A DNA stretch of 64,000 nucleotides from Rossellomorea sp. y25 (GCF_038049935.1 NZ_CP145886.1:3046501-3110500), one strand, 5' to 3'. Positions 19,911-31,690 are shown, numbered from the stretch's first letter. Notes: a model not told the origin generated them from the letters alone. Numbers and translations: made by a program.

Positions 19911-19913
19911 TTA

Positions 19914-20585
19914 TTAATAGTCAGAGTCACTTGTTAAGCCTTGTACGATTTTCACACCAGAGCTCGCTCCCAGACGAGTAGCTCCAGCTTCAATCATCGC
20001 TTGTGCATCCTCAGCAGAGCGTACGCCACCTGAAGCTTTCACACCGATTTCAGGTCCAACCGTTTTTCTCATAAGAGCGATATCTTCCACAGTCGCTCCT
20101 CCAGTAGAGAAACCTGTAGATGTTTTCACATAATCTGCTCCAGCTTCTACAGCCAATTGGCAGGCCTTCACTTTTTCTTCGTCCGTCAGTAGGCACGTTT
20201 CGATGATTACTTTTGAAAGTGCTTTACCTTTAGATGCTGCCACAACAGCTTCGATATCGCGCTTAACCAGTTCATGGTCGCCACTTTTTAATGCGCCGAT
20301 ATTGATGACCATATCTACCTCTGTTGCTCCCTTTTCGATTGCATCTTTTGTTTCGAATGCTTTCGTTTCAGGTGTAGAAGCTCCCAGTGGGAAACCGATA
20401 ACTGTACACACTTTTACTTCAGTACCGCTTAATAATTCGCTTGAATATTGAACCCATGTTGGGTTAACGCACACAGAAGCAAACTTGAATTCTTTTGCTT
20501 CCTGGCAAAGTACTTCTACTTGGTCTTTCGTTGATTCAGGTTTAAGTAAAGTATGATCAATCATACTTGCAATGTTCGTAGTCAT
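19914..20585 (-). CDS. deoC: Deoxyribose-phosphate aldolase
   Basis: Cleaves 2-deoxyribose-5-phosphate to glyceraldehyde-3-phosphate and acetaldehyde in deoxynucleoside catabolism. 223 aa. The Schiff-base lysine is in DYVKTSTGF (about residues 150-158), and the second key lysine is in GVKASGG (about 181-187). Here it is solitary, not next to nupC or pdp. GGAGAGATAATGA precedes the ATG at 20585. Confidence 0.96.
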   Translation of the reverse strand: MTTNIASMIDHTLLKPESTKDQVEVLCQEAKEFKFASVCVNPTWVQYSSELLSGTEVKVCTVIGFPLGASTPETKAFETKDAIEKGATEVDMVINIGALKSGDHELVKRDIEAVVAASKGKALSKVIIETCLLTDEEKVKACQLAVEAGADYVKTSTGFSTGGATVEDIALMRKTVGPEIGVKASGGVRSAEDAQAMIEAGATRLGASSGVKIVQGLTSDSDY

Positions 20586-20700
20586 TCATTATCTCTCCTT
20601 TAACAGTTGTCCGTACCTCTCCTATCATATCAAATCAAAGAGAAAAAGACGAGCATTTCTTCATAGCATCTCCAAAAAAAGAAAACCTTTTCATTTTTTA

Positions 20701-21342
20701 ATTCTCTTTTAACAAAGTTTGTTGTTTTCTAACATAAAGTCTGCCAAGGTGCAAGGTGCTCCGTCAACCAGTGTGTGCTTAGATGGTGAGGGGAACCGCT
20801 TCGCTTTCCGCGGACGTACGGCCGTTCTTCCGCAGGAGTCTACGCAGTTCCCCTCACCATCTATAAGAAATATTCGTGTCAGAGCTTATAGGGACAAAAA
20901 AACAATCTTAAGAAAACAGAATTACACAAGAGGAAATCGACCACTACTCTCTTTAAATGAGGTTGTTTTCCAAAGAAATTTATATTGATTTTATTAGAAT
21001 TACTTCAAGTTGAAAAAGTTGATTAGATTTATCAGTGACCTTCTTCTTGCGTTTCGATGTCCTTCTTGGTTTTAATCCAAAGCAACCGTAAATTCAACCC
21101 AAGTCCGTCTATCTATATTATTAGGCATTCAGAATGTAGAAGAACAAAGTGGATTGTAGCGGAAGGCACTTGACTCCTGCGGGATATAGAGGAAAGGTCG
21201 AGACCCCACAGACGGAACGTCGAGGAGGCTCGACTTCCTCCCCGCGGAAAGCAAGTGCCTGGAGCGGAAAGGAACGGTCTAAGTTTTGATCACTCTACCT
21301 GTTTCCTTCTCTTAAATAACAACAATTTTTAAGAATAGAGCC
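20701..21342. mobile_element. Composite hairpin element (MITE-like), locus 1
   Basis: About 640 bp between deoC and the alpha-glucosidase, with no supported ORF. The ends form imperfect terminal inverted repeats (CTCTTTTAACAAAGTTTGTT at left; AACAACAATTTTTAAGAATAG at right). Inside are two long hairpins in fixed order. Hairpin A has stem AGATGGTGAGGGGAACCGC at 20781-20799 and complement at 20844-20862. Hairpin B is at about 21146-21275, with AAGGCACTTG pairing CAAGTGCCT. The tips of both carry GCTTTCCGCGG and CGCAGGAGTC motifs. The same order recurs at 44735-45379. No transposase is encoded. Confidence 0.65.
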
Positions 21343-21388
21343 AATGAAAAACAACCCCGGTATTCAATCACCAGGGTTGCAATCCTCA

Positions 21389-23053
21389 TTATTTCAAACG
21401 ATACACTCTCGCCTCATATGGCTTAAGAGTTAACTTGCTTACATTTTCATGGCTGTCTACATCATAGTTATTCAGTAAAAGGTCCGATGAAGATACTTCT
21501 AAGTCTTTAAGGTCACAAACGGTGTTCTTGGTGGAAAGGTTTGTGATCACGATCATGGATTGATCTTCACCTGTGCGGGTATACGCATAAATTTGCTTGT
21601 CTTTTTCAAGTAGCAGGTCATAGATTCCGTACGTGAAGACATCTTCATTTTTCTTTAATTGGATCATCTTTTTGTAGAAATTCAGGATGGATTTTTCATC
21701 CTTTTCCTGAGCTTTTACATTGATTGTTTTATAGTTTGGATTCACTTTCATCCAAGGTGTTCCGCTAGTAAACCCGCTGTTTTCACCGTCTGACCATTGC
21801 ATTGGCGTTCTGCTGTTGTCACGGGATGATGCCCAGATGATTTCCATAATATCCTTATGAGATACGCCTTCTTCACGCTTAAGACGATATAAATTCTTGA
21901 CTGCTACATCATCATAATCTTCAATGGAAGGAAATTGAACATTCGTCATGCCAATTTCTTGTCCCTGGTAAATGAACGGTGTTCCCTGCATTAAGAAATA
22001 CATGGTTGCCATAGCTGTGGCACTTTCTTTCCAGTATTCTTTGTCGTTCCCCCAAGTGGACACAACGCGGGGTTTATCATGATTTTCAATGAATAGTGCA
22101 TTCCAGCCGTTGCCTTCAAGTCCTTTTTGCCAACGCGAGAGCACCTTTTTCAATTCGACGATGTCCAGGTCAGGATTTGTTTCAGCGTCCCATAAACCTA
22201 GATGTTCGAATTGGAAGATCATATCCATTTTACCGTTTTCTTTACCAACCCATAGTTCTGCTTCATCAGCCTTCACGCCATTCGCTTCTCCTACAGACAT
22301 GACATCATAATTTCCATACGTCCGATCTTTGAATTCTTGAAGGAACGTATGAATCCCTTTTTGGTTCATATGCATATCGAAAGAAGAAACGTATTTTTGC
22401 TTTTTCGGATTTGGCATATCAGGAAGACCCGGACGTTTCTTAATATGGCTGATGGCATCGATTCTAAAGCCATCGATTCCTTTATCAAGCCACCAGTTGA
22501 CAGTATCATAAAGAGCATCGCGCACTTCTTCATTTTCCCAGTTCAAATCAGGCTGCTTCGTAGAGAATACGTGAAGGAAATATTGATCTGTTTCTTCGTC
22601 ATACTTCCATGCCGACCCTCCAAAGATGCTCTCCCAGTTATTCGGCTCCTTGCCTTTGACCCCATCTCTCCAAATATACCAATCACGTTTTGGATTGTCT
22701 TTAGAACTCTTAGACTCAATAAACCATGGATGTTCGTCACTTGTATGGTTAAGCACAAGATCGATGATCAGCTTCATATCTCTCTTATGGACCTCTTTAA
22801 GGAGTTGATCGAAGTCTTCCATCGTACCGAAATCCTCCATGATATCCTGATAATCTGAAATATCATATCCATTATCATCATTAGGTGATTTGTACATTGG
22901 ACAAATCCAGATCACATCGATACCTAATTCTTTAATATAATCCAAACGTTGAATCACGCCCTGTAAGTCGCCAATTCCGTCTCCGTTTGAATCCTGAAAA
23001 CTTCTAGGATAGATTTGATAGCCTACCGCTTCTTTACGCCATGCCTTTTTCAT
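21389..23053 (-). CDS. GH13 alpha-glucosidase, probably alpha-1,4-type
   Basis: Cytosolic glycoside hydrolase family 13 enzyme that releases glucose from malto- or isomalto-oligosaccharides. 554 aa, no signal peptide. Catalytic triad: nucleophile D199 (GFRIDAI), acid E256 (SVGEANGV) and D326 (ENHDKPR). The residue after the nucleophile is alanine (A200), where strict oligo-1,6-glucosidases usually have valine. With the GEANGV region this favours alpha-1,4 activity. It stands alone, without transporter or regulator. The upstream region has two cre-like sites, suggesting catabolite repression. Trehalose-6-phosphate hydrolase is a less likely alternative. Confidence 0.9.
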   Translation of the reverse strand: MKKAWRKEAVGYQIYPRSFQDSNGDGIGDLQGVIQRLDYIKELGIDVIWICPMYKSPNDDNGYDISDYQDIMEDFGTMEDFDQLLKEVHKRDMKLIIDLVLNHTSDEHPWFIESKSSKDNPKRDWYIWRDGVKGKEPNNWESIFGGSAWKYDEETDQYFLHVFSTKQPDLNWENEEVRDALYDTVNWWLDKGIDGFRIDAISHIKKRPGLPDMPNPKKQKYVSSFDMHMNQKGIHTFLQEFKDRTYGNYDVMSVGEANGVKADEAELWVGKENGKMDMIFQFEHLGLWDAETNPDLDIVELKKVLSRWQKGLEGNGWNALFIENHDKPRVVSTWGNDKEYWKESATAMATMYFLMQGTPFIYQGQEIGMTNVQFPSIEDYDDVAVKNLYRLKREEGVSHKDIMEIIWASSRDNSRTPMQWSDGENSGFTSGTPWMKVNPNYKTINVKAQEKDEKSILNFYKKMIQLKKNEDVFTYGIYDLLLEKDKQIYAYTRTGEDQSMIVITNLSTKNTVCDLKDLEVSSSDLLLNNYDVDSHENVSKLTLKPYEARVYRLK

Positions 23054-23081
23054 CGTAACACCTCATCAAAGTATAGTAAGA

Positions 23082-23114
23082 TACAAACGCTTACATTTAA
23101 TGCAATCGTTTGCA
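23082..23114 (-). promoter_or_regulatory. Two cre-like operators upstream of the alpha-glucosidase
   Basis: ATGCAATCGTTTGCA at 23100-23114 fits the CcpA consensus WTGNAANCGNWNNCW at every position and is almost fully palindromic. A second site (TACAAACGCTTACAT, 23082-23096) fits the same consensus on the minus strand with one mismatch. They lie about 30 to 60 bp upstream of the start codon, next to a TATACT -10-like hexamer. A LacI-family local regulator could also use them. Confidence 0.6.
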
Positions 23115-23253
23115 CTATTAGTTTAAAAAAAAGAACCATTTCATTTAATATATTGACATTAATAGTTTACAACCTTCTTCTTCACTTATCAATAGATAAA
23201 TTGATTCTAAGCAAAAAAAAGAAAGTGGTTACAAAGTATTATTGTGCAAAAAC

Positions 23254-23282
23254 AAAAAAGCACCCAACCATTGTCAGGTGCC
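23254..23282 (-). terminator. Terminator of the hrcA operon, after mtaB
   Basis: Short hairpin on the minus strand (GGCACC...GGGTGC) followed by TTTTTTG, 8 bp past the mtaB stop. Confidence 0.7.
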
Positions 23283-23289
23283 TTGATCG

Positions 23290-24624
23290 TTAAATTGCGG
23301 CTTTTTCTTCTGTTTCTTCAAGTACACGTACAAATTGACCTTCGTTTAAAGGATAGCCTGCTTTCGCGATTTTCACTTTCACAAGCTTTCCTACCATGTC
23401 TTCCGTTGCAGGGAAAACCACTTTCAAGTAATTATCCGTGTATCCAACATAGAGATCATCTTGGTAAATTTCTTCAGGGATAACCTCTAATACTTCATTT
23501 TCAAACTGAGAAGCGTATTCTTTCGCTAATTGATTCGAAAGTTCAATCAAACGATGAACTCGTTCGTTCTTGATATCTTCATCGATTTGGTCGTCCATAC
23601 GTGCTGCAGGTGTACCTGTTCGCTTCGAGTATGGGAACACATGAAGCTCTGAGAATTTATGTTCATTGATGAAGTTATATGTTTCCATAAATTCTTCTTC
23701 CGTTTCACCAGGGAAACCGACAATGACATCAGATGTAACTGCAAGACCCGGTAAAGCCTTTTTAAGCTTTTCCAAGCGCTCTGCAAAGAATTCCATCGTA
23801 TACTTTCTGCGCATTCTCTTAAGGACCGTATTGGATCCTGATTGAAGTGGAATGTGTAAGTGTCTGACAACAATATTGGATTGATCAATCACTTCAATGA
23901 CTTCATCCGTCAGTTGACTGGCTTCGATGGAAGAGATACGAATTCTTTTCAGACCCTTCACTTTTTGCTCCAAGTCTTTAAGAAGCATGGCAAGGTTGTA
24001 GTCTTTCATGTCCTCTCCGTATCCACCTGTGTGAATTCCTGTCAGGACAATCTCTTTATACCCTGCATCCACAAGCTGTTGAGCTTGATGAATCACTTCT
24101 TCAGGGTCACGGGATCTCATAAGTCCACGAGCCCATGGAATAATACAGAATGTACAGAAGTTATTGCACCCTTCCTGGATTTTAAGAGAGGCACGAGTAC
24201 GATCCGTGAATGCCGGAACATCCAGCTCTTCATATACACGATTTTTCATAATGTTTGTAACACCATTGATTGGTTGGCGTTCTTGTTTATATTCTTCAAT
24301 GTACGTTAACATTTTTCTTCGGTCTTGGGTACCAACCACGACATCAACGCCCGGAATCGCCATAATTTCGGCAGGGGATGTTTGAGCGTAGCACCCTGTT
24401 ACACAAATCACACCGTCAGGGTTCTTACGGATGGCACGACGAATGACCTGTCTGCTTTTCTTATCCCCTGTATTCGTTACCGTGCATGTGTTAATGACAT
24501 ATACATCTGCGATCGAATCATATTCTACACGTTCGTATCCTTCTTCTTTAAATAGTTGCCAAATGGCTTCTGTTTCGTAGTGGTTCACTTTACACCCTAG
24601 AGTGTGAAACGCTACTGATGGCAT
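23290..24624 (-). CDS. mtaB: tRNA t6A37 methylthiotransferase MtaB
   Basis: Radical-SAM enzyme that adds a methylthio group to t6A at position 37 of tRNAs reading ANN codons. About 444 aa in three parts: the N-terminal UPF0004 cluster domain with three cysteines (GCKVN, NTCTVT, GCYAQ), the radical SAM core with CNNFCTFC (about residue 155), and a C-terminal TRAM domain. I chose the ATG at 24624 because GAGGTGA precedes it; an in-frame GTG three codons earlier is part of that site. It is the last gene of the hrcA operon. Confidence 0.95.
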   Translation of the reverse strand: MPSVAFHTLGCKVNHYETEAIWQLFKEEGYERVEYDSIADVYVINTCTVTNTGDKKSRQVIRRAIRKNPDGVICVTGCYAQTSPAEIMAIPGVDVVVGTQDRRKMLTYIEEYKQERQPINGVTNIMKNRVYEELDVPAFTDRTRASLKIQEGCNNFCTFCIIPWARGLMRSRDPEEVIHQAQQLVDAGYKEIVLTGIHTGGYGEDMKDYNLAMLLKDLEQKVKGLKRIRISSIEASQLTDEVIEVIDQSNIVVRHLHIPLQSGSNTVLKRMRRKYTMEFFAERLEKLKKALPGLAVTSDVIVGFPGETEEEFMETYNFINEHKFSELHVFPYSKRTGTPAARMDDQIDEDIKNERVHRLIELSNQLAKEYASQFENEVLEVIPEEIYQDDLYVGYTDNYLKVVFPATEDMVGKLVKVKIAKAGYPLNEGQFVRVLEETEEKAAI

Positions 24625-24629
24625 TACAA

Positions 24630-25376
24630 TCACCTCATAAGTTCTAATTGATAGCTGATGGCTGATAGGACATACAATGGAGCAGTCTCCGTCCGTAAGA
24701 TTCTGGGACCTAAACCACAGGAAATAAATCCTGCGCTCTTACACATCTCTACTTCTTTTTCCGTTAATCCACCTTCAGGACCGAATACGACCAGGACACT
24801 TTGTCCATTCTCAATCGTCGATAACACCTTTGAAAGATTTCCTTTTTCTCCAGCTCTTGCTTCTTCTTCATAAGCGATCAGTTTGAAATCAAACTGCGCC
24901 TGTATTAATTGTTTCAATGAAATGGGTGCAGATACATCGGGAACAAGGAGTCTATGAGACTGTTCAGCTGCTTCCTTGACGATTTTCTCCCATCGCTCTA
25001 CCTTTTTCCTTGCTTTCTTATCGTCCCACTTCACAATGGAGCGATCCGCATTAAAAGGGATAAATTGAGTGGCTCCAAGCTCTGTTCCCTTTTGGAAAAT
25101 CAACTCCAATTTATCCCCTTTCGGCAGTCCGCTCGCAATGGTTACTTTAATTGGTAATTCTTTCGTCGTTGTTTCCCATTTTACTATTGATAGTTCTACT
25201 GCGTCACTGGAAATCGTTTCAATACGGGCAAGCGCTGATGCTTGATCCTTGAAAACAGCAAATACTTCATCATCTTCCTTCATTCTCATGACACGAACAA
25301 TATGATGATAGTCATCCCCTGTTATCGTAATCGGATCATTTTCTCGATATATGTCATCTATAAAATATCGTTGCAT
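24630..25376 (-). CDS. rsmE: 16S rRNA m3U1498 methyltransferase RsmE
   Basis: SPOUT-class methyltransferase acting on U1498 of 16S rRNA in the assembled 30S. 248 aa with an N-terminal PUA-like domain (MQRYFIDD...GDDYHHIVRVMR). The C-terminal knotted domain has the SAM-binding GPEGGLTEKEVE and LGPRILRTETAPL motifs. Located between prmA and mtaB in the heat-shock operon, as in B. subtilis (yqeU). Confidence 0.95.
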   Translation of the reverse strand: MQRYFIDDIYRENDPITITGDDYHHIVRVMRMKEDDEVFAVFKDQASALARIETISSDAVELSIVKWETTTKELPIKVTIASGLPKGDKLELIFQKGTELGATQFIPFNADRSIVKWDDKKARKKVERWEKIVKEAAEQSHRLLVPDVSAPISLKQLIQAQFDFKLIAYEEEARAGEKGNLSKVLSTIENGQSVLVVFGPEGGLTEKEVEMCKSAGFISCGLGPRILRTETAPLYVLSAISYQLELMR

Positions 25377-25408
25377 ACAGTTTCAACTCCACCGTTTTTT
25401 ACTTGCCT

Positions 25409-26350
25409 TTACATAGGCTTCTTAGCGATAATAGCGACCCAGTCTTCCATAACCATAATTTCTTCTATTATAAATCCGGCAGTCTCCAGTGCGTCACGTA
25501 CTTCTTGCTTCTTAGGCTGGATAATCCCAGAGGTGATAAAGAATCCGCCCGGTTTCACAAGTTCGTAGGCATCATCTGTAAAGCGTAAAATGATTTCAGC
25601 CAAAATGTTCGCTACAATCACATCGGCTTGCCCTGTAACGCCATTCAATAAATTGTTCTCGTCGACCGTCACAGTTTGTTGGACTTTGTTCAGCTTCACG
25701 TTTAGTCTTGCTGAACGAACAGCCACTTCATCCAGGTCATACGCTCTTACATTGTCTGCAGCCAACTGTGCAGCAGCAATGGATAATACACCTGAACCTG
25801 TTCCTACATCGATGACCGTATCATGTTCTTTAACGATTCTCTCAAGAGCCTGGATACACATGACCGTTGTAGGATGAGTTCCTGTCCCGAATGCCATTCC
25901 TGGATCCAGTTCAATGATGAGTTCGTCACTGTGAACCGGTGTATAGTCTTCCCAAGTAGGGACGATTGTAAATTTATCGGAGATCTTCACAGGATGGTAG
26001 TATTTCTTCCACGCCGTTGCCCATTCTTCCTCATTCACTTCTGAAATCTCCACTTTGTTTTCACCAATGTCGATATCATACGTAACCAGGTTCGTAATGC
26101 CCTGCTTGATCTCATCAACGGTTTCACCAAGAAAGCTATTTACGGGTAAATACGCTTTGACTAAGACACCTTCACTCGGATAATCATCAGGATTGAGTTG
26201 GTAGATCTCTCCAAACATATCTTCTCTTTCCTTAATTAATTCGGCAGGGTCTTCAATGACCACACCGCTTGCTCCAGATTCATGAAGAATGTTTGAAATA
26301 GGTTCAATCGCTTCATTCGTAGTAAGAATACTGATTTCTGACCATTTCAT
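25409..26350 (-). CDS. prmA: Ribosomal protein L11 methyltransferase
   Basis: SAM-dependent enzyme that methylates L11. 313 aa: an N-terminal substrate-recognition domain, a linker, and a Rossmann methyltransferase domain with motif [14 protein letters not shown] (about residue 177) and VANILAE (about 242). It follows dnaJ by 24 bp in the hrcA operon. Confidence 0.95.
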   Translation of the reverse strand: MKWSEISILTTNEAIEPISNILHESGASGVVIEDPAELIKEREDMFGEIYQLNPDDYPSEGVLVKAYLPVNSFLGETVDEIKQGITNLVTYDIDIGENKVEISEVNEEEWATAWKKYYHPVKISDKFTIVPTWEDYTPVHSDELIIELDPGMAFGTGTHPTTVMCIQALERIVKEHDTVIDVGTGSGVLSIAAAQLAADNVRAYDLDEVAVRSARLNVKLNKVQQTVTVDENNLLNGVTGQADVIVANILAEIILRFTDDAYELVKPGGFFITSGIIQPKKQEVRDALETAGFIIEEIMVMEDWVAIIAKKPM

Positions 26351-26374
26351 TGATCTACCAACTCCGTTCTTTAG

Positions 26375-27502
26375 TTATTCGCCTTTAAAGGCTTTTTTTA
26401 CTTTATCAAAAAAGCTTTCATGCTGTTCGTCTGGTACCTGTCCGCTAATATCCGCAAACTCTCTTAATAGTTGCTTTTGCTTATCCGTTAATTTAGAAGG
26501 AGTAACCACCTTCACTTGAACATGCTGATCACCTGTACCGTATCCACGTACATTCGGTACTCCTTTACCTTTTAAACGGAATCTCGTGCTTGTTTGAGTT
26601 CCCGCAGGTACTTTCAGCTTTACTTTTCCGTGCAGCGTTGGTACCTCAATTTCATCACCTAATGCAGCTTGTGCAAACGTCACAGGCATTTCGCAATAAA
26701 TATCATCTCCGTTACGTTCGAAGAAATCATGTGAGCGAACGTGGAAGACAACGTACAAGTCACCCGCTGGTCCACCATTTATACCTGGTTCACCTTGACC
26801 AGTAACACGCAGCTGTTGACCATCATCGATACCAGCCGGAATTTTCACAGAGATTTTACGGCGCTTCTGTACTTTACCAGCACCGCCACATGTAGAACAT
26901 TTTTCCTTGATTTGTTTACCTGTACCGTTACAGTAGTGACAAACGCGTCTGTTCACAATGCGGCCGAACGGTGTATTTTGTTCCACGTTTAATTGACCAG
27001 ATCCATTACAGTGAGAACATGTATTGACCTTTGTTCCCGGCTTCGCACCAGAACCATGGCAAGTGTCACATTCTTCCTCTCTCGGAATCTCGATTTCTGT
27101 TTCTTTTCCAAATACCGCTTCTTCAAATGTCAGAGACATCGTATACTGAAGGTCCGCACCTTGTCTAGGGGCATTCGGATCTCTTCTGCGGCCTCCGCCG
27201 CCACCGAAGAACGTATTAAAGATGTCTTCGAAACCACCGAAACCGCCGCCGCCAAAGTCTGCGCCACCGCCGAAACCTTGGTTAGGGTCCGTATGTCCAA
27301 AACGATCATATTGTGCACGTTTCTGATCATCACTTAATACTTCATAGGCTTCCGATATTTCTTTGAATTTCTCGTCCGCATCCGCTTCTTTATTAATATC
27401 CGGATGATATTTTTTGGAGAGCTTGCGGTATGCTTTCTTCATTTCGTCTTTTGAGGCATCTTTTCCGACACCGAGTACCTCATAATAGTCCCGTTTACTC
27501 AT
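26375..27502 (-). CDS. dnaJ: Chaperone protein DnaJ
   Basis: Hsp40 co-chaperone that delivers clients to DnaK and stimulates its ATPase. 375 aa. J-domain with KYHPD (HPD at about residues 33-35), Gly/Phe-rich linker (about 75-105), four CxxCxGxG zinc repeats ([32 protein letters not shown]) and a C-terminal substrate domain. It lies downstream of dnaK, with a terminator-like hairpin in the 195-bp gap. Confidence 0.98.
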   Translation of the reverse strand: MSKRDYYEVLGVGKDASKDEMKKAYRKLSKKYHPDINKEADADEKFKEISEAYEVLSDDQKRAQYDRFGHTDPNQGFGGGADFGGGGFGGFEDIFNTFFGGGGGRRRDPNAPRQGADLQYTMSLTFEEAVFGKETEIEIPREEECDTCHGSGAKPGTKVNTCSHCNGSGQLNVEQNTPFGRIVNRRVCHYCNGTGKQIKEKCSTCGGAGKVQKRRKISVKIPAGIDDGQQLRVTGQGEPGINGGPAGDLYVVFHVRSHDFFERNGDDIYCEMPVTFAQAALGDEIEVPTLHGKVKLKVPAGTQTSTRFRLKGKGVPNVRGYGTGDQHVQVKVVTPSKLTDKQKQLLREFADISGQVPDEQHESFFDKVKKAFKGE

Positions 27503-27643
27503 TAAAACACCACTCCCGAATCCTTTGCATAAAGGTTATTTTAACATTGAGCTTCGACTATTATCAATAAAAACTCAACATTCCTTATATTTGATTGTGT
27601 CTGTTAGATGAATTGAATCATCTTCCACTCTCTTCAATCATAG

Positions 27644-27683
27644 AAAAAGTCAAAGCCAAGAACCGCCCTGACTTTGACTTTTT
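27644..27683 (-). terminator. Hairpin between dnaK and dnaJ
   Basis: Perfect 12-bp stem AAAAAGTCAAAG/CTTTGACTTTTT with a 16-nt loop, about 14 bp after the dnaK stop. It ends in a T-run, so it probably reduces transcription into dnaJ. Confidence 0.85.
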
Positions 27684-27696
27684 CGTTCATTCTGGA

Positions 27697-29562
<1,866 letters not shown>

Positions 29563-29565
29563 TTA

Positions 29566-30132
29566 TTATTGATTGACCTTCACCATGGAAGGACGAATTA
29601 CTCTGTCTTTCAGTTTGTATCCTTTTTGGAATTCCTCAACAACAACATTGCTATCGACGTTTTCCTCTTCTGTTTGCATAACAGCTTGATGCAAATGAGG
29701 ATCAAACTGTTGACCTACTGCTTCAATTGGCTCTACTCCCTCTTTCTTAAGGGCTTCAACAATGCTTCTGTGAACCATTTCCATTCCTTGTAGCAGTGTT
29801 TTCGTTTGATCATTATCAGCTTCTATATTTAAAGCACGCTCGAAATTATCAAGTGCTGGCAATAGTTCAGTAATCAGACCTTGAGCACGATATTTCTCCT
29901 TCGCTTCGTTTTCAACATTTACGCGTCGGCGGAAGTTATCGAAATCAGCTCTTAAACGAAGATAACGATTTTCAGACTCATTCAGCTTTTCTTCTAATTG
30001 TGAAAGCTCATCTGATTCGTGTTCTTCTTCTGTTACTACTTCTACTTGAGGTTCTTCAGCGAATACTTCTTCAACCGCTTCGCTTTTTTCCTCTTTTGCT
30101 TCTTGCTGTTCTTGTTTTGTTTCTTCAGACAT
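29566..30132 (-). CDS. grpE: Nucleotide exchange factor GrpE
   Basis: Releases ADP from DnaK. 188 aa with a long acidic, disordered N-terminus (about residues 1-45), a coiled coil (about 50-110) and the C-terminal beta domain ending [13 protein letters not shown] chose the ATG at 30132 because of the strong GGAGGTGA site immediately upstream; the longer frame runs back into the hairpin after hrcA. Confidence 0.97.
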   Translation of the reverse strand: MSEETKQEQQEAKEEKSEAVEEVFAEEPQVEVVTEEEHESDELSQLEEKLNESENRYLRLRADFDNFRRRVNVENEAKEKYRAQGLITELLPALDNFERALNIEADNDQTKTLLQGMEMVHRSIVEALKKEGVEPIEAVGQQFDPHLHQAVMQTEEENVDSNVVVEEFQKGYKLKDRVIRPSMVKVNQ

Positions 30133-30166
30133 AACATTCACCTCCTTAAAAATCTGCGACCAATTC

Positions 30167-30206
30167 AAGGCGCCGGAAGTCAATCAAACCTGCTTCCGGG
30201 GGCCTT
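30167..30206 (-). terminator. Intra-operon hairpin between hrcA and grpE
   Basis: AAGGCGCCGGAAG (30167-30179) pairs with CTTCCGGGGGCCTT (30193-30206) around a 13-nt loop. On the minus strand it lacks a T-tract (TTGAATTGG), so it is more likely a processing or stability element. In B. subtilis the transcript is cleaved between hrcA and grpE, at the matching place. Confidence 0.7.
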
Positions 30207-30229
30207 TTTTCCTTTATACAATATGTCCA

Positions 30230-31267
30230 CTAATCTTCACTTTGATACAGTTTCGTAAGAACCTTGGACATATCATTTGAAAAGAAATTAAGTAAACTAA
30301 CGACACGGGAATACTCCATTCGAGTAGGCCCGATAATCGCAATGGAACCTAATTGTTCTTTACCAATAGAATAAGTAGCGGTTATGAGACTACAATTCTC
30401 CATAGCAAGATGATCATTTTCTTTCCCAATCTTAATATTCAATCCTGTAGCGGAAGGCCGAATCAAGTTGTAGATACTCTCTTCCTGTTCAATCATTTCA
30501 AGGAGCATACGAACCTTTTGGACATCATTAAACTCAGGCTGATTAAGTATATTGGTTTTCCCTCCAAAGAACAGCTTATCTGTGACCGATGGATTAAAAG
30601 AGTCCGTGATGGAGTGGAGGATAAAATCATAGTTCTGAATATGCTCTCTAAGTAAAAGAGCGACTTCCTTAAAGATTTTATCGTTCAATTCACTAATCGG
30701 GACCCCCGATAGCCGGTCATTCAGGATGTACACGAGCTTCTCAAGCTCTGCTGCGTCCATTGTAGGCGGGATGTGGAACAGTTTATTTTCAACATGCCCG
30801 TTATCCGTCACGATAATGGCAATAGCCGTATCTTTGTTCAGAGGGATAAGTTGAATTTTCTTCAGCTTATTCTCCTTCAAATCAGGTCCTAATACGATTG
30901 TCGTATAATTCGTCAGCTCTGATAGAATCTTTGCCGATTTCTGGACCACTTTCTCCAATTCATATATTCGCTCTGTGAAAATAGAGCGTAATGCATGAAC
31001 ATCGTTCTTCTTTAATTTCTGAGGAGAAAGCAAGTGATCCACGTAATAACGATAACCCTTTTCAGATGGAACACGTCCTGAAGAAGTATGTGTTTTTTCA
31101 ATAAAACCCAATTCCTCCAAATCAGCCATTTCATTTCGAATCGTAGCCGAACTGAACGAAATCTCATCCTTCTTGGACAAGCTCCTGGAACCGACAGGCT
31201 GAGCTGATAGAATAAAATCATCAATGATCACTTGAAGAATTAGAAGTTGTCGATCTGTTAACAACAT
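30230..31267 (-). CDS. hrcA: Heat-inducible repressor HrcA
   Basis: Represses the dnaK and groE operons by binding CIRCE, with activity tuned by GroEL. 345 aa: N-terminal winged helix ([18 protein letters not shown]...[20 protein letters not shown]), then a GAF-like dimerisation domain. It is the first gene of the operon. A CIRCE copy lies 14 bp upstream of its start, so it is autoregulated. Confidence 0.97.
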   Translation of the reverse strand: MLLTDRQLLILQVIIDDFILSAQPVGSRSLSKKDEISFSSATIRNEMADLEELGFIEKTHTSSGRVPSEKGYRYYVDHLLSPQKLKKNDVHALRSIFTERIYELEKVVQKSAKILSELTNYTTIVLGPDLKENKLKKIQLIPLNKDTAIAIIVTDNGHVENKLFHIPPTMDAAELEKLVYILNDRLSGVPISELNDKIFKEVALLLREHIQNYDFILHSITDSFNPSVTDKLFFGGKTNILNQPEFNDVQKVRMLLEMIEQEESIYNLIRPSATGLNIKIGKENDHLAMENCSLITATYSIGKEQLGSIAIIGPTRMEYSRVVSLLNFFSNDMSKVLTKLYQSED

Positions 31268-31280
31268 TCATCACCCCTGT

Positions 31281-31307
31281 TAGCACTCTCTTCTGATGAG
31301 TGCTAAA
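31281..31307 (-). promoter_or_regulatory. CIRCE operator
   Basis: Perfect inverted repeat TTAGCACTC-N9-GAGTGCTAA, the HrcA binding site, located between the hrcA promoter and its start codon. Confidence 0.98.
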
Positions 31308-31314
31308 TCTAATT

Positions 31315-31346
31315 AATAAATTATCAAATCAGAAAAGGGATGTCAA
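31315..31346 (-). promoter_or_regulatory. Likely sigma-A promoter of the hrcA operon
   Basis: A consensus -35 TTGACA (31346..31341) lies upstream of CIRCE, with AT-rich TAATTATTAAT at -10 spacing (about 17-20 bp). The exact -10 hexamer is uncertain. A repeat element ends 12 bp upstream of the -35. Confidence 0.6.
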
Positions 31347-31357
31347 TATATTAGATT

Positions 31358-31690
31358 GGCTCTTTTCGTAAAGTCAGTTGCTTTTGAAAAAGCGAGTAGT
31401 GGTTGATTTCCGCTTCAGGTGCTCGCTTTCCGCGGGGCGTGAGTTGAGCCTCCTCGGGCTTCGCTGTGAGGTCTCAACTGTCTAGCTCCGGCGGCTAGCC
31501 CCTCGAGGTCATAAGCTAAATGGCCCAAGAAGGCAAGAAACGCCTTCCCGGCCCATTCACCTTATGCTTGTCGGGGCTGGTCGAGCCGCCTCCGCTTTTC
31601 CTACTTTCCCGCTATCCCCGCAGGAGTCGAGCACCTTCCGCTCCAATCAACTTTCTAAGCATGAGTTACTAGCTGTAGACGAACATAAAT
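31358..31690. mobile_element. Composite hairpin element, locus 4, inverted partial copy containing a nested family C repeat
   Basis: It starts with the family's terminal sequence (GGCTCTTTTCGTAAAGTCAG at 31358). An inverted B hairpin follows (GGTGCTCGCTTTCCGCGGGG near 31419; complementary CCCGCAGGAGTCGAGCACC near 31618), split by a family C repeat at 31482-31599. The A hairpin and far terminus are missing or unrecognisable. It fills most of the 448-bp gap between hrcA and hemW. Confidence 0.6.
31482..31599. repeat. Palindromic interspersed element, family C, copy 2 (nested)
   Basis: Reads CTAGCTCCGGCGGCTAGCCC through to GAGCCGCCTCCGCTTTT, the inverse orientation of copies 1 and 3. It keeps the same hairpin plan, including CCTCGAGGTCATAAG and CTTATGCTTGTCGGGG. 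It sits inside the B hairpin of the surrounding composite element. Confidence 0.8.

Noticed and set aside
20719..20988. 89-aa ORF between deoC and the alpha-glucosidase
   Set aside because: Runs through hairpin A of the composite element; the frame is not kept in the other copies.
22337..22858. 173-aa plus-strand ORF
   Set aside because: Antisense to the catalytic region of the alpha-glucosidase; no ribosome binding site.
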